From NCBI GenBank assembly GCA_013414765.1, contig CP058708.1:4756748-4820747 (forward strand): a DNA stretch of 64,000 bases. The letters are read 5' to 3'. The notes under the pieces were generated by a model. It made no database searches and had not been told where the DNA came from. It worked only from the letters and a program-made list of their open reading frames with translations. This DNA comes from Candidatus Accumulibacter cognatus. Lineage in GTDB: Bacteria > Pseudomonadota > Gammaproteobacteria > Burkholderiales > Rhodocyclaceae. Positions 50,763 to 59,849 of this stretch are shown here, piece by piece (within the stretch, counting starts at the first letter, position 1; every line of letters begins with the position of its first letter). The position numbers were made by a program, and so were the translations under genes.

Positions 50763-51089
50763 CTAAGATCGCTGCAAGTACTTCAGCTTATCCGGCTTGT
50801 GGTTCCACTCATCGGCATCGGCCAAGGGTTCCATGCGCTCGACGATGACCGGCCATTCCTTTGCCAGTTCGGCATTGATCGCGATGAATCTGCGCTGTTC
50901 TTCCGGTACGTCGTCCTCGGCAAAAATGGCTTCTGCCGGGCACTCGGGAACACACAGCGTGCAATCGATGCACTCTTCAGGGTCGATCACCAGGAAATTC
51001 GGGCCCTCGTGAAAGCAGTCCACAGGACAGACATCAACGCAGTCAGTAAATTTACACTTGATACAGTTCTCGGTAACAACGTACGTCAT
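50763..51089 (-). CDS. fdxA: 7Fe ferredoxin FdxA
   Basis: A 108-residue ferredoxin of the Azotobacter FdI type. Cys9 and Cys17 with Cys50 hold the [3Fe-4S] cluster, and Cys21, Cys40, Cys43 and Cys46 (in [12 protein letters not shown]) the [4Fe-4S] cluster. It is a cytoplasmic low-potential electron carrier. The C-terminal extension after residue 60 ([20 protein letters not shown]) is typical. It is divergent from trxA. It could serve the 2-oxoacid oxidoreductase encoded 20 kb away, but that is a guess. Confidence 0.95.
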   Translation of the reverse strand: MTYVVTENCIKCKFTDCVDVCPVDCFHEGPNFLVIDPEECIDCTLCVPECPAEAIFAEDDVPEEQRRFIAINAELAKEWPVIVERMEPLADADEWNHKPDKLKYLQRS

Positions 51090-51281
51090 CGTCGTGCTTT
51101 TATCAGTTTGAACGAATGGAACTATAACTGATTTGACGTCTCCGAGACAGGCCTACTGCTTCCCTTGGCGAGGATTTTTCGCTAGCATTGGAAAGCTGAC
51201 CGGCCATCAGGATCCGGCTTGCCATGTAACCCCCCCCACTTTTACGACCTACTCCATCCCAGATCACGCAAGAGGCTTTTA

Positions 51282-51608
51282 ATGAGCGAACATATCCACC
51301 ACGTTACGGACGACAGCTTCGATACCGATGTACTTAAGTCGGATGAACCTGTTCTCGTTGATTACTGGGCCGAATGGTGCGGTCCGTGCAAGATGATTGC
51401 ACCCATCCTTGATGATATTGCCAATGACTACGCCGGCCGCCTGAAAGTCGTCAAATTGAACATCGATGACAATCAGAGGACACCTGCCAGCTTTGGTATC
51501 CGTGGCATCCCGACTCTGATGCTGTTCAAGAATGGCAATGTCGAAGCCACCAAGGTCGGCGCCCTTTCCAGATCGCAGCTAGTCACCTTCATTGACAGCA
51601 ACCTCTAA
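51282..51608 (+). CDS. trxA: thioredoxin
   Basis: A 108-residue cytoplasmic disulphide reductase with the active site WCGPCK at residues 32-37, followed by the usual [11 protein letters not shown] and the cis-Pro loop [13 protein letters not shown]. It supplies reducing power to ribonucleotide reductase, methionine sulphoxide reductase and peroxiredoxins such as the PrxQ at 41.7 kb. The start at 51282 has AGAGGC nine bases upstream; an earlier in-frame ATG at 51219 gives an unrelated leader. The rho gene follows, as in many proteobacteria. Confidence 0.97.
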   Translation: MSEHIHHVTDDSFDTDVLKSDEPVLVDYWAEWCGPCKMIAPILDDIANDYAGRLKVVKLNIDDNQRTPASFGIRGIPTLMLFKNGNVEATKVGALSRSQLVTFIDSNL

Positions 51609-51624
51609 AGTCGCTACCCTCTCA

Positions 51625-51692
51625 GCCTGAAGGTTCGCTGGGCGCAGCAGATAGCCCGCAGCAATCCACGAATCCGTATCGAACCTTCAGGC
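51625..51692 (+). repeat. 13-bp perfect inverted repeat between trxA and rho
   Basis: GCCTGAAGGTTCG at 51625-51637 and CGAACCTTCAGGC at 51680-51692 could pair around a 42-base loop. It starts 16 bases after trxA and ends 114 bases before rho. It could end the trxA transcript or fold in the rho leader, where Rho autoregulation is known in other bacteria. Confidence 0.6.
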
Positions 51693-51806
51693 GTCCTCTC
51701 CCTTTAGCAGTAGATCCCGCCGGTCTCACGGCACTTCACTTGACGCACGTTGCATTTGCGGCGGCCCGCAGCGCGTTTGATTCTCCCCCATCTTCGTCTC
51801 CAGCAC

Positions 51807-53063
51807 ATGCACCTATCCGAACTCAAAGCACTCCACGTAAGCCAGCTTCTTGACATGGCCATCACCAACAACGTCGAGGGCGCCAACCGACTCCGCAAGC
51901 ATGAACTGATCTTCGCTCTGCTCAAGAATCAGGCCAGAAAGGGTGAAAGCATCTTCGGCGACGGTACGCTGGAAACGTTGTCTGACGGTTTCGGCTTCCT
52001 GCGTTCGCCCGATACTTCCTACCTGGCCAGTACCGACGACATCTACGTCAGCCCGAGCCAGATCAGGCGCTTCAATCTGCATACCGGTGACACCATCGAG
52101 GGTGAAATCCGCACTCCGAAGGATGGAGAACGCTACTTTGCCCTGGTCAAGGTTGACAAGATCAACGGTGAAGTGCCCGAAGCATCGAAGAACAAGATTC
52201 TCTTCGAGAACCTGACGCCTTTACACCCGGCAGAACATCTTAAACTCGAGCGTGACATCCGCGGCGAAGAGAACATTACCAGTCGCATCATCGACATCAT
52301 CGCGCCCATTGGCAAGGGGCAACGAGGTCTGTTGGTGGCCAGTCCGAAGAGCGGCAAGACGGTGATGATGCAGCATATTGCGCATGCGATCACCAGCAAC
52401 CACCCTGATGTCACGGTGATCGTCCTGTTGATCGACGAGCGCCCAGAGGAAGTCACCGAGATGACTCGCTCGGTTCGCGGTGAAGTCGTTGCCTCGACTT
52501 TCGACGAGCCGGCAACACGCCACGTACAAGTTGCCGAGATGGTCATCGAAAAGGCCAAGCGCCTGATCGAACACAAGCGGGACGTGGTCATTCTCCTCGA
52601 TTCGATCACGCGCTTGGCGCGTGCCTACAACACCGTTCAGCCGGCATCCGGAAAGGTACTGACTGGCGGTGTCGATGCTAATGCACTGCAAAAACCCAAA
52701 CGCTTCTTTGGTGCGGCCCGCAACATTGAGGAAGGCGGTTCACTGACGATCATCGCCACCGCGCTGATCGACACCGGCAGCCGTATGGACGACGTGATCT
52801 ACGAAGAGTTCAAGGGCACCGGCAACATGGAAATCCACCTTGATCGCCGCATGGCAGAAAAACGCGTGTACCCGGCGATCAACGTCAATCGCTCCGGCAC
52901 CCGTCGCGAAGAACTGCTGCTCAAGCCGGATGTTCTGCAAAAGATGTGGATCCTGCGCAAGCTGCTGTACAACATGGATGACCTTGAAGCAATGGAGTTT
53001 CTGCTCGACAAGATCAAGGCCACCAAGAATAACGCTGAGTTCTTCGACTCCATGCGCCGCTGA
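51807..53063 (+). CDS. rho: transcription termination factor Rho
   Basis: A 418-residue hexameric RNA helicase. The N-terminal Rho_N helices ([19 protein letters not shown]) lead to the cold-shock-like RNA-binding domain [19 protein letters not shown]. The ATPase domain has Walker A SPKSGKT at about residue 180, [13 protein letters not shown], the Q and R loops, and [15 protein letters not shown]. The C-terminus is typical. Length is close to E. coli Rho (419). A longer frame starting at 51750 lacks similarity and a ribosome site. What follows downstream is insertion-sequence debris. Confidence 0.98.
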   Translation: MHLSELKALHVSQLLDMAITNNVEGANRLRKHELIFALLKNQARKGESIFGDGTLETLSDGFGFLRSPDTSYLASTDDIYVSPSQIRRFNLHTGDTIEGEIRTPKDGERYFALVKVDKINGEVPEASKNKILFENLTPLHPAEHLKLERDIRGEENITSRIIDIIAPIGKGQRGLLVASPKSGKTVMMQHIAHAITSNHPDVTVIVLLIDERPEEVTEMTRSVRGEVVASTFDEPATRHVQVAEMVIEKAKRLIEHKRDVVILLDSITRLARAYNTVQPASGKVLTGGVDANALQKPKRFFGAARNIEEGGSLTIIATALIDTGSRMDDVIYEEFKGTGNMEIHLDRRMAEKRVYPAINVNRSGTRREELLLKPDVLQKMWILRKLLYNMDDLEAMEFLLDKIKATKNNAEFFDSMRR

Positions 53064-53324
53064 TCCCCCTACTCAGTCAGAGGTGGCCCCGTTTGTTTGG
53101 ACAGAAAATCTGCTTTGATAAGTGGAGCCCTGCCGGTTGTGGTCAGGTGACCGGAGTTGCGCTTGGTTTTGACTTTCTGTGATTTTATCCGAACCGAATA
53201 GAGCTCGGTGAAGCTTGTGGGCGAAGGGACGCGCGGTGGGAAAGTCGCCAGACTTTTCCATGGCAAGCGGCCCGGTGCGCGACAGCGCATCGTCCATAAA
53301 TCCACGGAGCCCCTTCCTCATGCC
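53064..53324. other. probable 3' part of an IS3-type element
   Basis: Downstream of rho, AGGTGGCCCCGTTTGTTTGG at about 53081-53100 resembles the terminal repeat of IS3-family elements. The 220 bases up to the transposase remnant hold no convincing gene. I infer that this is the untranslated end of the same insertion element. Confidence 0.35.
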
Positions 53325-53472
53325 CTACGCCGCCGGTCGCGTGGTGGCCGCGAGTGCCGCGAAGTAGATGGCGTCCGGCGTCTGGCCATCCAGGGAGCGA
53401 TGGGGGCGTCGCTCGTTGTAGAAGCGCAGATACGTGGCCAAGTGGGCTTTCGCATCGGCAACGCTGTCATAG
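53325..53472 (-). pseudogene. IS3-family transposase OrfB, C-terminal remnant
   Basis: On the reverse strand the reading frame ending with TAG at 53325-53327 encodes YLRFYNERRPHRSLDGQTPD and ends IYFAALAATTRPAA, the conserved C-terminus of IS3-type integrases. It is cut after about 48 codons by the left end of the IS1182-type element at 53470. The DDE catalytic residues are missing, so it is inactive. The missing part is not on the other side of that element, so the region was also rearranged. Confidence 0.85.
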
Positions 53473-53547
53473 CAGCCTGTCGGACTTTACCCTTGCCGCC
53501 CGCTGAATATGCTAAAATCATAGCCGTTCCAGGAACGGAGGTCCGGC

Positions 53548-54906
53548 ATGTCCCATTTCATCGTCACCGATCGCAAGACCGACTACCTGCTGCCGCCGTC
53601 ACTCGACGATTGGTTGAACGAGGATCATTTGGCGCGATTCATTGTGGAGGTGATCGACTCGCTTGATTTGTCGAAGCTGACGCGGCAGTACGCTGGACGG
53701 GGATCGAAGGCGTACCATCCGGCGACGCTGCTGGCCATTCTGGTCTATGGCTACGCGACGGGTATTTTCTCCAGCCGCAGGCTGGAGCAGGCGACCTACG
53801 ATTCGGTCGCCTTTCGCTACATTGCCGCCGGCAGCCATCCCGATCACGACAGCCTGGCGACGTTCCGCCGGCGTTTTCTGGAGGAACTGAGCGACTTGTT
53901 CGTGCAGGTTCTGGAGATGGCCCGGGAGATGAAGCTGCTGAAACTGGGCAATGTCTGTCTTGACGGCACGAAGATTCAGGCCAACGCCTCCCGCCACCGT
54001 GCGCTTTCGCACGGCCACATCGAAAAGCTGGAAGCGCAACTCAAGGCGGAGGTGCAGGAACTGTTCGCGCTGGCCGAACAGGCGGATCAGGCGGAGGTTC
54101 CGGACGGCGTCAGCCTGCCGGAAGAAATCAAGCGCCGCGAAGATCGGCTGGTGGCGATGGCGGCGGCCAAGGCGAAGATTGCGGCGCGGGCCGAGGAGCG
54201 CGATCAGCGAGAGAAGGCGCAGTACGACGAGAAGATGGCGCGGCGCAAGGCGAAAGAAGAAGAGACCGGCAGGAAGTGGGGGGGCAGAGTGCCCAAAGCC
54301 CCCGAGCCCGGCGTACGGGACAGTGACCAGATCAATCTGACCGACGAAGAATCGCGCATCATGCCGGTGGCCGGTGGCGGCTTCGAGCAGGCGTACAACG
54401 CCCAGGCGGCGGTTGATCCCGCGACCCTGCTGGTGGTGGCGGTCGGCGTGACGCAAGCCCCCAACGACAAGGAGCAGGTCGAGCCGATGCTGGCGACGCT
54501 CCAGGCGCAGGCCGATGGGCTGGGTTCCGTGCACGGGATGATCGCCGACACGGGCTTCTACAGCGAGAAGAACATCAAGGCGTGCGAGGCGGCCGGCATC
54601 GTCCCCTTGATCGCGGTGGCGCGCGACGAGCACCATCCTGACTGGCGGGAGCGGCATAGCGAACCGGCCGCGCTACCGGAGAATGCGACACCCGTGCAGG
54701 CCATGTCGCATCGTTTGAAGACCAGAGCGGGGCGAGCGCTCTATGCGTTGCGCAAGCAGACCGTCGAGCCGGTCTTCGGCATCATCAAGTCGGTCATGGG
54801 CTTTCGCCAGTTTTCCTTGCGGGGTTGGCAGAAGGTCACCGGGGAATGGACGCTGGTCTGCCTGGCGTGGAATTTGAAGCGCATGGCCAAGTTGCGCCCG
54901 CAGTAG
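53548..54906 (+). CDS. IS1182-family transposase
   Basis: A 452-residue DDE transposase. The N-terminal DUF772-like domain (VTDRKTDYLLPPSLDDWLNE, then YHPATLLAILVYGYATGIFS) is followed by the catalytic region with Asp in VCLDGTKIQANAS, a Lys/Glu-rich insert at about 165-255, Asp in GMIADTGFYSEKN and Glu in QTVEPVFGIIKSVMGFRQF. It appears full length and uninterrupted. GGAACGGAGG precedes the ATG. It lies wholly within the inverted repeats. Confidence 0.93.
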   Translation: MSHFIVTDRKTDYLLPPSLDDWLNEDHLARFIVEVIDSLDLSKLTRQYAGRGSKAYHPATLLAILVYGYATGIFSSRRLEQATYDSVAFRYIAAGSHPDHDSLATFRRRFLEELSDLFVQVLEMAREMKLLKLGNVCLDGTKIQANASRHRALSHGHIEKLEAQLKAEVQELFALAEQADQAEVPDGVSLPEEIKRREDRLVAMAAAKAKIAARAEERDQREKAQYDEKMARRKAKEEETGRKWGGRVPKAPEPGVRDSDQINLTDEESRIMPVAGGGFEQAYNAQAAVDPATLLVVAVGVTQAPNDKEQVEPMLATLQAQADGLGSVHGMIADTGFYSEKNIKACEAAGIVPLIAVARDEHHPDWRERHSEPAALPENATPVQAMSHRLKTRAGRALYALRKQTVEPVFGIIKSVMGFRQFSLRGWQKVTGEWTLVCLAWNLKRMAKLRPQ

Positions 54907-54928
54907 AGAAAAACGAGGAAAAAACCTC

Positions 54929-54964
54929 AAAAAGGCCGGAAAATCGACAAATTCCGGCCTTTTT
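54929..54964 (+). terminator. terminator inside the IS1182-type element
   Basis: AAAAAGGCCGGAA and TTCCGGCCTTTTT form a 13-bp stem with a 10-base loop and T-tract, 22 bases after the transposase stop. It is symmetric, so it can stop transcription from both sides. Confidence 0.85.
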
Positions 54965-55017
54965 CATGCCGAAAAGTAAAATTTGTCGGTTTCCCAGGCT
55001 CCAAGTCCGACAGGCTG

Positions 55018-56376
55018 CTAGCCGGTGTTTGGCTGGCCCTTGGCTTTACGGGGCACTGGCTTGAGGGCGTCGAGCATGAAGTCGAAGAGGTGGTCCCAGG
55101 ATCGGAAAGGGAGGTATTGAACGAGTGCCCGCAGATGCTCGAAGAAGGTCCGTCGCGAGGGCAACTGGGCGCGTATGGCCCGATAGCGTTGGTCCAGGCA
55201 GTCGAGAACGGTATGCACCAGATAGGCGAGGATGATCAGGGTCGCCAACAGCGAGGATAGGTGCTGTTTACCCTGCCCGTAGTTGTGTTCGAAGTGGTAG
55301 CCTTTGGTTTTGAGCGTGTTGTTGTTTTCGTTCTCGATTTTCCAACGACTGCGGCCCGTTGTGACCAGCGTCATGACGTTCTCGGAGGTGACCCGGTGCG
55401 AGGTGGCCCAGGCATTCTGGTAGAGCACCTGACCCTTCGCATCGGTCGTGGTGAGTTCGCACCAGCCGACGAGGAGCGCATCGTTGCTGTCGCGCAGCGG
55501 CAGATCATTGAGGTAGCGATAGGTATCGGTCAGGCGTTGCCTGCCCGTCCAGCGGGTCGTGACCAAGGTCTTGACCGTCTGGTTGCGTTCGAAATCGCTG
55601 ACCCATTCGTAAAGGGTGGCGTGCGACTGGGGCAGGCAGACGAAAAGGAAGTGACAGCCCTGTGCCCGCACCTCTTCGCAGAAGGGCTGGTGACAGTAAA
55701 GGTCATCGCCCAGGAAGGTCACGCCCCAGGGCGCTATACGCGGCGCCCATTGCTGCAACCAGCGCCCACTGGCCGCCCGTTCACAGTCCTGCTTGCTGTG
55801 CCCATCCTGCGGAGTGGCGAACACGGGGGGCAGCGGAAAGACCGACTCCTGCCCCGGCGCGACCAGGACCGGGGTGACGGCGACATGGAAATGGCGCGTC
55901 TGGCCATTGGCCTGCGGGCGCGTGGAGCAATTCGGACAGGAAATCGCCGACGAGGAGAAGTATTCCACCCCATCCAGAGCCACTGCAAAGCTTCCAGCGA
56001 GCAGGCGGTGATTCGCCAACCCGCCCAATCGGTGGAGCGCCTCCCCTATCTCCATCAACAGCGGCGTGACGTGCTCGGGAGAAACCGGATCCAGCAGGTT
56101 GCGGATCTGAGGAGCGCAGGGAATCTGATGCATGCCGAACAAAGCCATGGCGTTGTTGCCTCCTCGTTCCTTCTGCAGGCGCACCGGATAGTCCAGAAAC
56201 GACGGGCTCTGGGTGAAAAACACGGCAAAGGCCCCGAGCGCGGCGTCTTCCAGGGTGTAGCGCTGATGGTTGCCGCCCTGGCGTGCGTCAGGCAGCTCCC
56301 GGAAGGTGGCGCGAATCCGTTCAATTAGGACGCTCGTCGTCAAGAGCGGCCATCCACTCGTCACTCCAGCAACCAT
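55018..56376 (-). CDS. DDE transposase, IS4/ISNCY-like
   Basis: A transposase of about 452 residues. It begins MVAGVTSGWPLLTTSVLIER and has DUF4277-like YTLEDAALGAFAVFFTQSPS, then Asp in VALDGVEYFSSS, Asp in VTFLGDDLYCHQPF, and Glu in RSRWKIENENNNTLKTKG, the latter followed by YHFEHNYGQGK. The ATG at 56376-56374 lies inside the 8-bp target duplication of the IS66 element, which has separated the gene from its own ribosome site. The stop TAG is the last three bases of the IS1182 terminal repeat, so the true C-terminus may be missing. It is likely silent now. Family assignment between IS4 and ISNCY is not firm. Confidence 0.75.
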   Translation of the reverse strand: MVAGVTSGWPLLTTSVLIERIRATFRELPDARQGGNHQRYTLEDAALGAFAVFFTQSPSFLDYPVRLQKERGGNNAMALFGMHQIPCAPQIRNLLDPVSPEHVTPLLMEIGEALHRLGGLANHRLLAGSFAVALDGVEYFSSSAISCPNCSTRPQANGQTRHFHVAVTPVLVAPGQESVFPLPPVFATPQDGHSKQDCERAASGRWLQQWAPRIAPWGVTFLGDDLYCHQPFCEEVRAQGCHFLFVCLPQSHATLYEWVSDFERNQTVKTLVTTRWTGRQRLTDTYRYLNDLPLRDSNDALLVGWCELTTTDAKGQVLYQNAWATSHRVTSENVMTLVTTGRSRWKIENENNNTLKTKGYHFEHNYGQGKQHLSSLLATLIILAYLVHTVLDCLDQRYRAIRAQLPSRRTFFEHLRALVQYLPFRSWDHLFDFMLDALKPVPRKAKGQPNTG

Positions 56377-56379
56377 CGG
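56372..56379. repeat. 8-bp target site duplication, left copy
   Basis: ACCATCGG directly left of the IS66 element; the same eight bases lie at 58152-58159. Eight bases is the usual IS66 duplication. Confidence 0.92.
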
Positions 56380-58151
56380 GTAAGCGTTTAGCCCCCCTAC
56401 GACACCTACCCAGCAGGTTGGCGCGGAGTTGAGCAATTGAGCACAGCGCTTGCCAGCGCAGGACGGTCTGGGTATCTTATAGCGGCAGTGAGGGTGTGAT
56501 CGTATCCCGTGGGGCCAATAAGTGTACCTGAGCGACTTTGATCTTCAGCAACTGGATGAGCAGAAGCTGAAGGAGTTAGCAGCGAAGCAGAAAGATAGCT
56601 TGCTGGTGAAGTTGCTGTGGGATTTGAAAGAGGCGCGGGAACGGCTCAAAGCGAACTCGCAGACCAGTTCTCGGCCGCCGCGCAGTGACCTCCCGTGGCA
56701 CGGAGCAGTCTCCCGGGAGGCAGACTCGGAAGCCTCTGGGAACGCAGACAATCCAGAGGATCCCGATGCAGACGAGGATCGTGCGGCAAGCGCGGTGAAG
56801 AATACCGAGCCGAAGGGCCTTGCCACCCCGGCGGAGGCAGACCTGCCGGGCGGCGCGGCGGCAGCCCCGACCAAGAAAGCGGGGCGACAGCCCGGGGCCG
56901 CGGGCCATAGCCGGCCGGTGACCTTGCCGATCAACGACACCGTGATCCACGCTCCGGAATCCTGCGTGCGCTGCGGTGAGGCTTTGGATGCGGCCGGGTT
57001 TGTCGCGCACGGCGGGCGGTACGTCCTGGATCTCGAGACCGACCTGAATGCGGAGCTCCCCGGCTTGCGGATGTGCCATGACAAACATCTCTACGGGGAA
57101 ATTTTCTGTGGCCAATGTGGGCATGTCAATCGCAGCGAGCCCGGCCGCTGCCAAGCCGAGCCCGGGTGGAGCGTCGGCCTGAGCGAATGGCACCTGGTCG
57201 GGCCGATGCTGGTCAGCCTGCTGGTGTGTTTCTCCCACCGCATGCACCTGTCGCGTCGGCGGACGCAGGAATTTCTGCGAGACTGGCTGGGCGTCGCGCT
57301 CTCCACCAGCACGATTAACCAGTGTATCCACGAAGCCGGTCGGGCGGTCGAGCCGATTGAAGAGCAGTTGGTCGAAGAACTGCAGCAGGAAGCGTTGACC
57401 CATGCCGATGAAACGCCGTGGAAGGAATGGGGCCAGTTACTGTGGCTGTGGGTGCTCGTCACGCCGACGATCTGCCTGTACTTTATTGGCTACCGCAGCA
57501 AGGAGATCCTGGAGAACGTCCTGGGCGAAGGGTTTGTCGGCTGGCTGATGAGCGATGGCTACCCAGTCTATCGCCGGTTCCAGAAGCGGCTGCGCTGTTG
57601 GGCGCACCTGTTGCGCAAGGCCGAGGGACTCAAAGAAAGCCTGAGCACCGAGGCGCGGGCCTTTGGACAGGCCACCCACGACCTCCTCAACGAGCTGATG
57701 ATCGCGATTTATGAAGCGCGGGAAGGTCCGCCGGTGGATCTCACTCCCCGCTTCCACGAGCGCTTGGAGTCCTTCCGTGAGCTTTGCGAAAAGCACCAGG
57801 ATTCGGTCCATAAAAAGACCCGCGCACTGGCGCGCGAATTTCTCAATGACTGGGAAGCCTTCTGGATCGTCGTCGTCCATCCCCATCTGCCGCTGACCCA
57901 TAACGAAGCGGAACGTGCCTTGCGGCACTGGGTGATTGCCCGGCTCCTCAGCCAGGGGACTCGTACCGGGCAGGGCACCCGTGCCTTTGCTCTGCTGGCC
58001 AGTGTCATCGACACCTGCCGCCGTCGCCACATCCTGCCCTGGCCCTACCTGGCGAAGGTGATCACCGAGCGGCGCAAAGGCAACTCAGCACCCCCGCTAC
58101 CGGCCGCCGCCTGATTGGGGGGCTCGCAATCGGTGGGGGCTAAACGCATAC
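56380..58151 (+). mobile_element. IS66-family insertion sequence (single-transposase type)
   Basis: A 1772-bp element with terminal repeats GTAAGCGTTTAGCCCCC (left) and the complement of GTATGCGTTTAGCCCCC (right), 16 of 17 matching, and an exact 8-bp duplication on both sides. It holds only the tnpC-like gene, with no tnpA or tnpB, as in the ISBst12 subgroup. It looks complete and fairly recent. Confidence 0.92.
56522..58114 (+). CDS. IS66-family transposase (TnpC-like)
   Basis: A 530-residue transposase. N-terminal coiled coil (LDEQKLKELAAKQKDSLLVK), a Pro/Ala-rich disordered linker, a zinc-finger region (HAPESCVRCGEALD and IFCGQCGHVNRSEPG), then the catalytic residues Asp in THADETPWKEWG, Asp in GWLMSDGYPVYRRF, and Glu in LTHNEAERALRHWV. 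The start is GTG at 56522. The frame is intact. In the single-gene ISBst12 type this protein works without TnpA and TnpB. Confidence 0.93.
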   Translation: MYLSDFDLQQLDEQKLKELAAKQKDSLLVKLLWDLKEARERLKANSQTSSRPPRSDLPWHGAVSREADSEASGNADNPEDPDADEDRAASAVKNTEPKGLATPAEADLPGGAAAAPTKKAGRQPGAAGHSRPVTLPINDTVIHAPESCVRCGEALDAAGFVAHGGRYVLDLETDLNAELPGLRMCHDKHLYGEIFCGQCGHVNRSEPGRCQAEPGWSVGLSEWHLVGPMLVSLLVCFSHRMHLSRRRTQEFLRDWLGVALSTSTINQCIHEAGRAVEPIEEQLVEELQQEALTHADETPWKEWGQLLWLWVLVTPTICLYFIGYRSKEILENVLGEGFVGWLMSDGYPVYRRFQKRLRCWAHLLRKAEGLKESLSTEARAFGQATHDLLNELMIAIYEAREGPPVDLTPRFHERLESFRELCEKHQDSVHKKTRALAREFLNDWEAFWIVVVHPHLPLTHNEAERALRHWVIARLLSQGTRTGQGTRAFALLASVIDTCRRRHILPWPYLAKVITERRKGNSAPPLPAAA

Positions 58152-58159
58152 ACCATCGG
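58152..58159. repeat. 8-bp target site duplication, right copy
   Basis: ACCATCGG right of the IS66 element, matching 56372-56379. On the reverse strand it contains the ATG of the interrupted transposase gene, with GGAGAG just upstream of it on this side. Confidence 0.92.
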
Positions 58160-58194
58160 GGCTCTCCAGTCAAATCCAAAAGACCTTTCATATC

Positions 58195-58788
58195 ATGACG
58201 GGCTTAAATTTGGAATTGCTGCAACAGGGCACGTTTCGACCTCGGGGTTGGTATCACGGGGTAACCTTGACCCAACGGGTAGCCGCCGTGGGTCGGTCCT
58301 TGGCGAGCCAAGGTACGGCCTTCCACGGCAAGGAGGCTCGACTGGAGTGCACGTTGCTGGGCCGCTGGGACGCCGGTCATCAAGAAGCGTGGCGGGTGCT
58401 GACCGATCTGTCTCCACAGGCCGCGGAGGTCTGCTGGTATGGGTTGCGGGCATGGATCGAGCCAGGATTCAAACGTCTGAAACGGGGTGGCTGGCCATGG
58501 CCATACACCCGTATGGACGATCCCGCGCGCACAACGGCGGTGGCTCGCGATCGCCTTGGCCACCGGGTGGCTGCTGTCCGTCGGCGGCGAAGCCGAAGCG
58601 GCCTTGCCGGTCGCCACCTTGCCGACCGTTCCCGGAGCCGCTCGGCGGCAGAACAACGGTTGGCGTTTGGTTGGGATCTTCCGCCAAGGCTGGAATTTGA
58701 TGATCGCCGCTTTGCTCGGCCATCAAATGATTCCCGTCGCGCACGCCGTCCCGGAACCTTGGCCAACTCTGCCACAGAACCAATGCTC
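58195..58788 (+). pseudogene. frameshifted IS4-type transposase fragment
   Basis: The first frame reads RPRGWYHGVTLTQRVAAVGR and on to YGLRAWIEPGFKRLKRGGW, then TRMDDPAR. About 58520-58532 a one-base shift moves the similarity to another frame: AQRRWLAIALATGWLLSVGG, then NNGWRLVGIFRQGWNLMIAA and VPEPWPTLPQ. Both halves look like the C-terminal half of one DDE transposase. The N-terminal part is missing. It is not the same family as the transposase at 55018. Confidence 0.7.
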
Positions 58789-58849
58789 GATAAAAACCTA
58801 CACTTGTAAGGGGAGTCTCCCCCCGTGCCGCCGAATCTATGGACAATCA

Positions 58850-58995
58850 CCGCCTCCTATAGCGTTTCGACACACAACCTGGGGTGTTTGGTAGCCCAGA
58901 GACGGGGGGCGAACGCTCGCTGTTGTAGAAGGCGAAGCACTCTACCAGGCCAACCATCAGTTCGCCTACAGGGGCATAGCCCGTCTGAAATCCGG
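58850..58995 (-). pseudogene. IS3-family transposase OrfB, second remnant
   Basis: On the reverse strand, GYAPVGELMVGLVECFAFYN and then SERS is followed in another frame by GYQTPQVVCRNAIGGG; together they are the C-terminus of an IS3-type integrase with one frameshift near the SERS residues. It is of a different IS3 type from the remnant at 53325, which reads YLRFYNERRPHRSLDG. Inactive. Confidence 0.7.
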
Positions 58996-59054
58996 GTTTC
59001 ACTCTACTTTCATGACTGTTATCATGACCGTTAACTTGAAGGCATCTGGCAATC

Positions 59055-59549
59055 ATGAGTCTATCACCCATCCTTCTTCAAGCTAGCGAGCTTGGGATTC
59101 GCCTTGAAATCGTTAACGGCCTTCCAATCTGGGAGGCTCAGCCTGTTTATCGTCACCAGAAACATATAGAACGCATTGTCCACGGTATCACCAACAATGA
59201 TCAGATTAAATCAGGATGTGCATGCATCCATGCCGTGGATGTCTATATTCAGTTCCCTAATGGACTAAAACGACCTGATATCTCGATCTTTTGTCGAGAG
59301 CCGAGTGAGGAAGAGCAGGATTCGGCACTTACTATGATTCCCGAGGCGGTCATTGAGGTGGTAAGCAAAGGATTTGAAGCCAAGGATCTGGAAATTGGCC
59401 CCCCTTTTTATTTGTCGCAAGGCGTCAAGGATGTGATCGTCTTCGATCCGCTTACGCTGTTGGTCCTACATGTACGCAAGTACCACACGACGCGGCAAGT
59501 ATCTCCCGTCGTCATGGAATTGGAGTGCGGCTGCCAGGTTCTGGTGTAA
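59055..59549 (+). CDS. Uma2-family (DUF820) putative restriction-like nuclease
   Basis: A 164-residue protein with the Uma2/PD-(D/E)xK pattern: GLKRPDISIFCREPSEE, then IPEAVIEVVSKGFEAKDLE, where the Asp, Glu and Lys positions fit the catalytic core, followed by LSQGVKDVIVFDP. Family function is uncertain; it is often found in several copies in cyanobacteria and in mobile contexts. The gene is visibly richer in A and T than its neighbours, which suggests transfer. Flanked by an IS3 remnant and a broken gene. The start ATG at 59055 has no strong ribosome site. Confidence 0.75.
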   Translation: MSLSPILLQASELGIRLEIVNGLPIWEAQPVYRHQKHIERIVHGITNNDQIKSGCACIHAVDVYIQFPNGLKRPDISIFCREPSEEEQDSALTMIPEAVIEVVSKGFEAKDLEIGPPFYLSQGVKDVIVFDPLTLLVLHVRKYHTTRQVSPVVMELECGCQVLV

Positions 59550-59849
59550 TGGCCCTTATGGCGTGAATGTCAACGAGAATGGCAGCAACAATGGCAATCA
59601 CCAGTCGAAGATCGAGATCGACATAAAGGGTGTTTGTCGTAAGGGCCGACAATCGCGATGCGATTTCGTGCTCCGCCAAAGCGCACGAAACTCCGGCCGC
59701 GACTCACAGCAGATGAACTGCCGCATTGACCTTTCTGAGGCACTTGGCGAAGGTGCGTAACCGCATGAATAGCCGAGACCAGCGAGCGGTTCTTTCGAAG
59801 CCCAAGGGGAGCGTCCAGTACGGCATTGCTGTACTTCCTGACCAGAATC
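59550..59849. other. 300-bp stretch without a recognised gene
   Basis: No frame with a known motif. Short frames on both strands have mixed patterning; one reverse frame (FERTARWSRLFMRLRTFAKC) might be a very old transposase scrap, but I could not confirm that. Confidence 0.35.

Larger units (their letters stand above)
53470..55020 (+). mobile_element. IS1182-family insertion sequence
   Basis: A 1551-bp element bounded by 18-bp perfect inverted repeats TAGCAGCCTGTCGGACTT (53470-53487) and its complement (55003-55020). One transposase gene lies inside, followed by a terminator. The flanks show no clear target duplication. It cuts the IS3 remnant on the left and touches the stop codon of the IS4-like transposase on the right. 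Confidence 0.88.
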
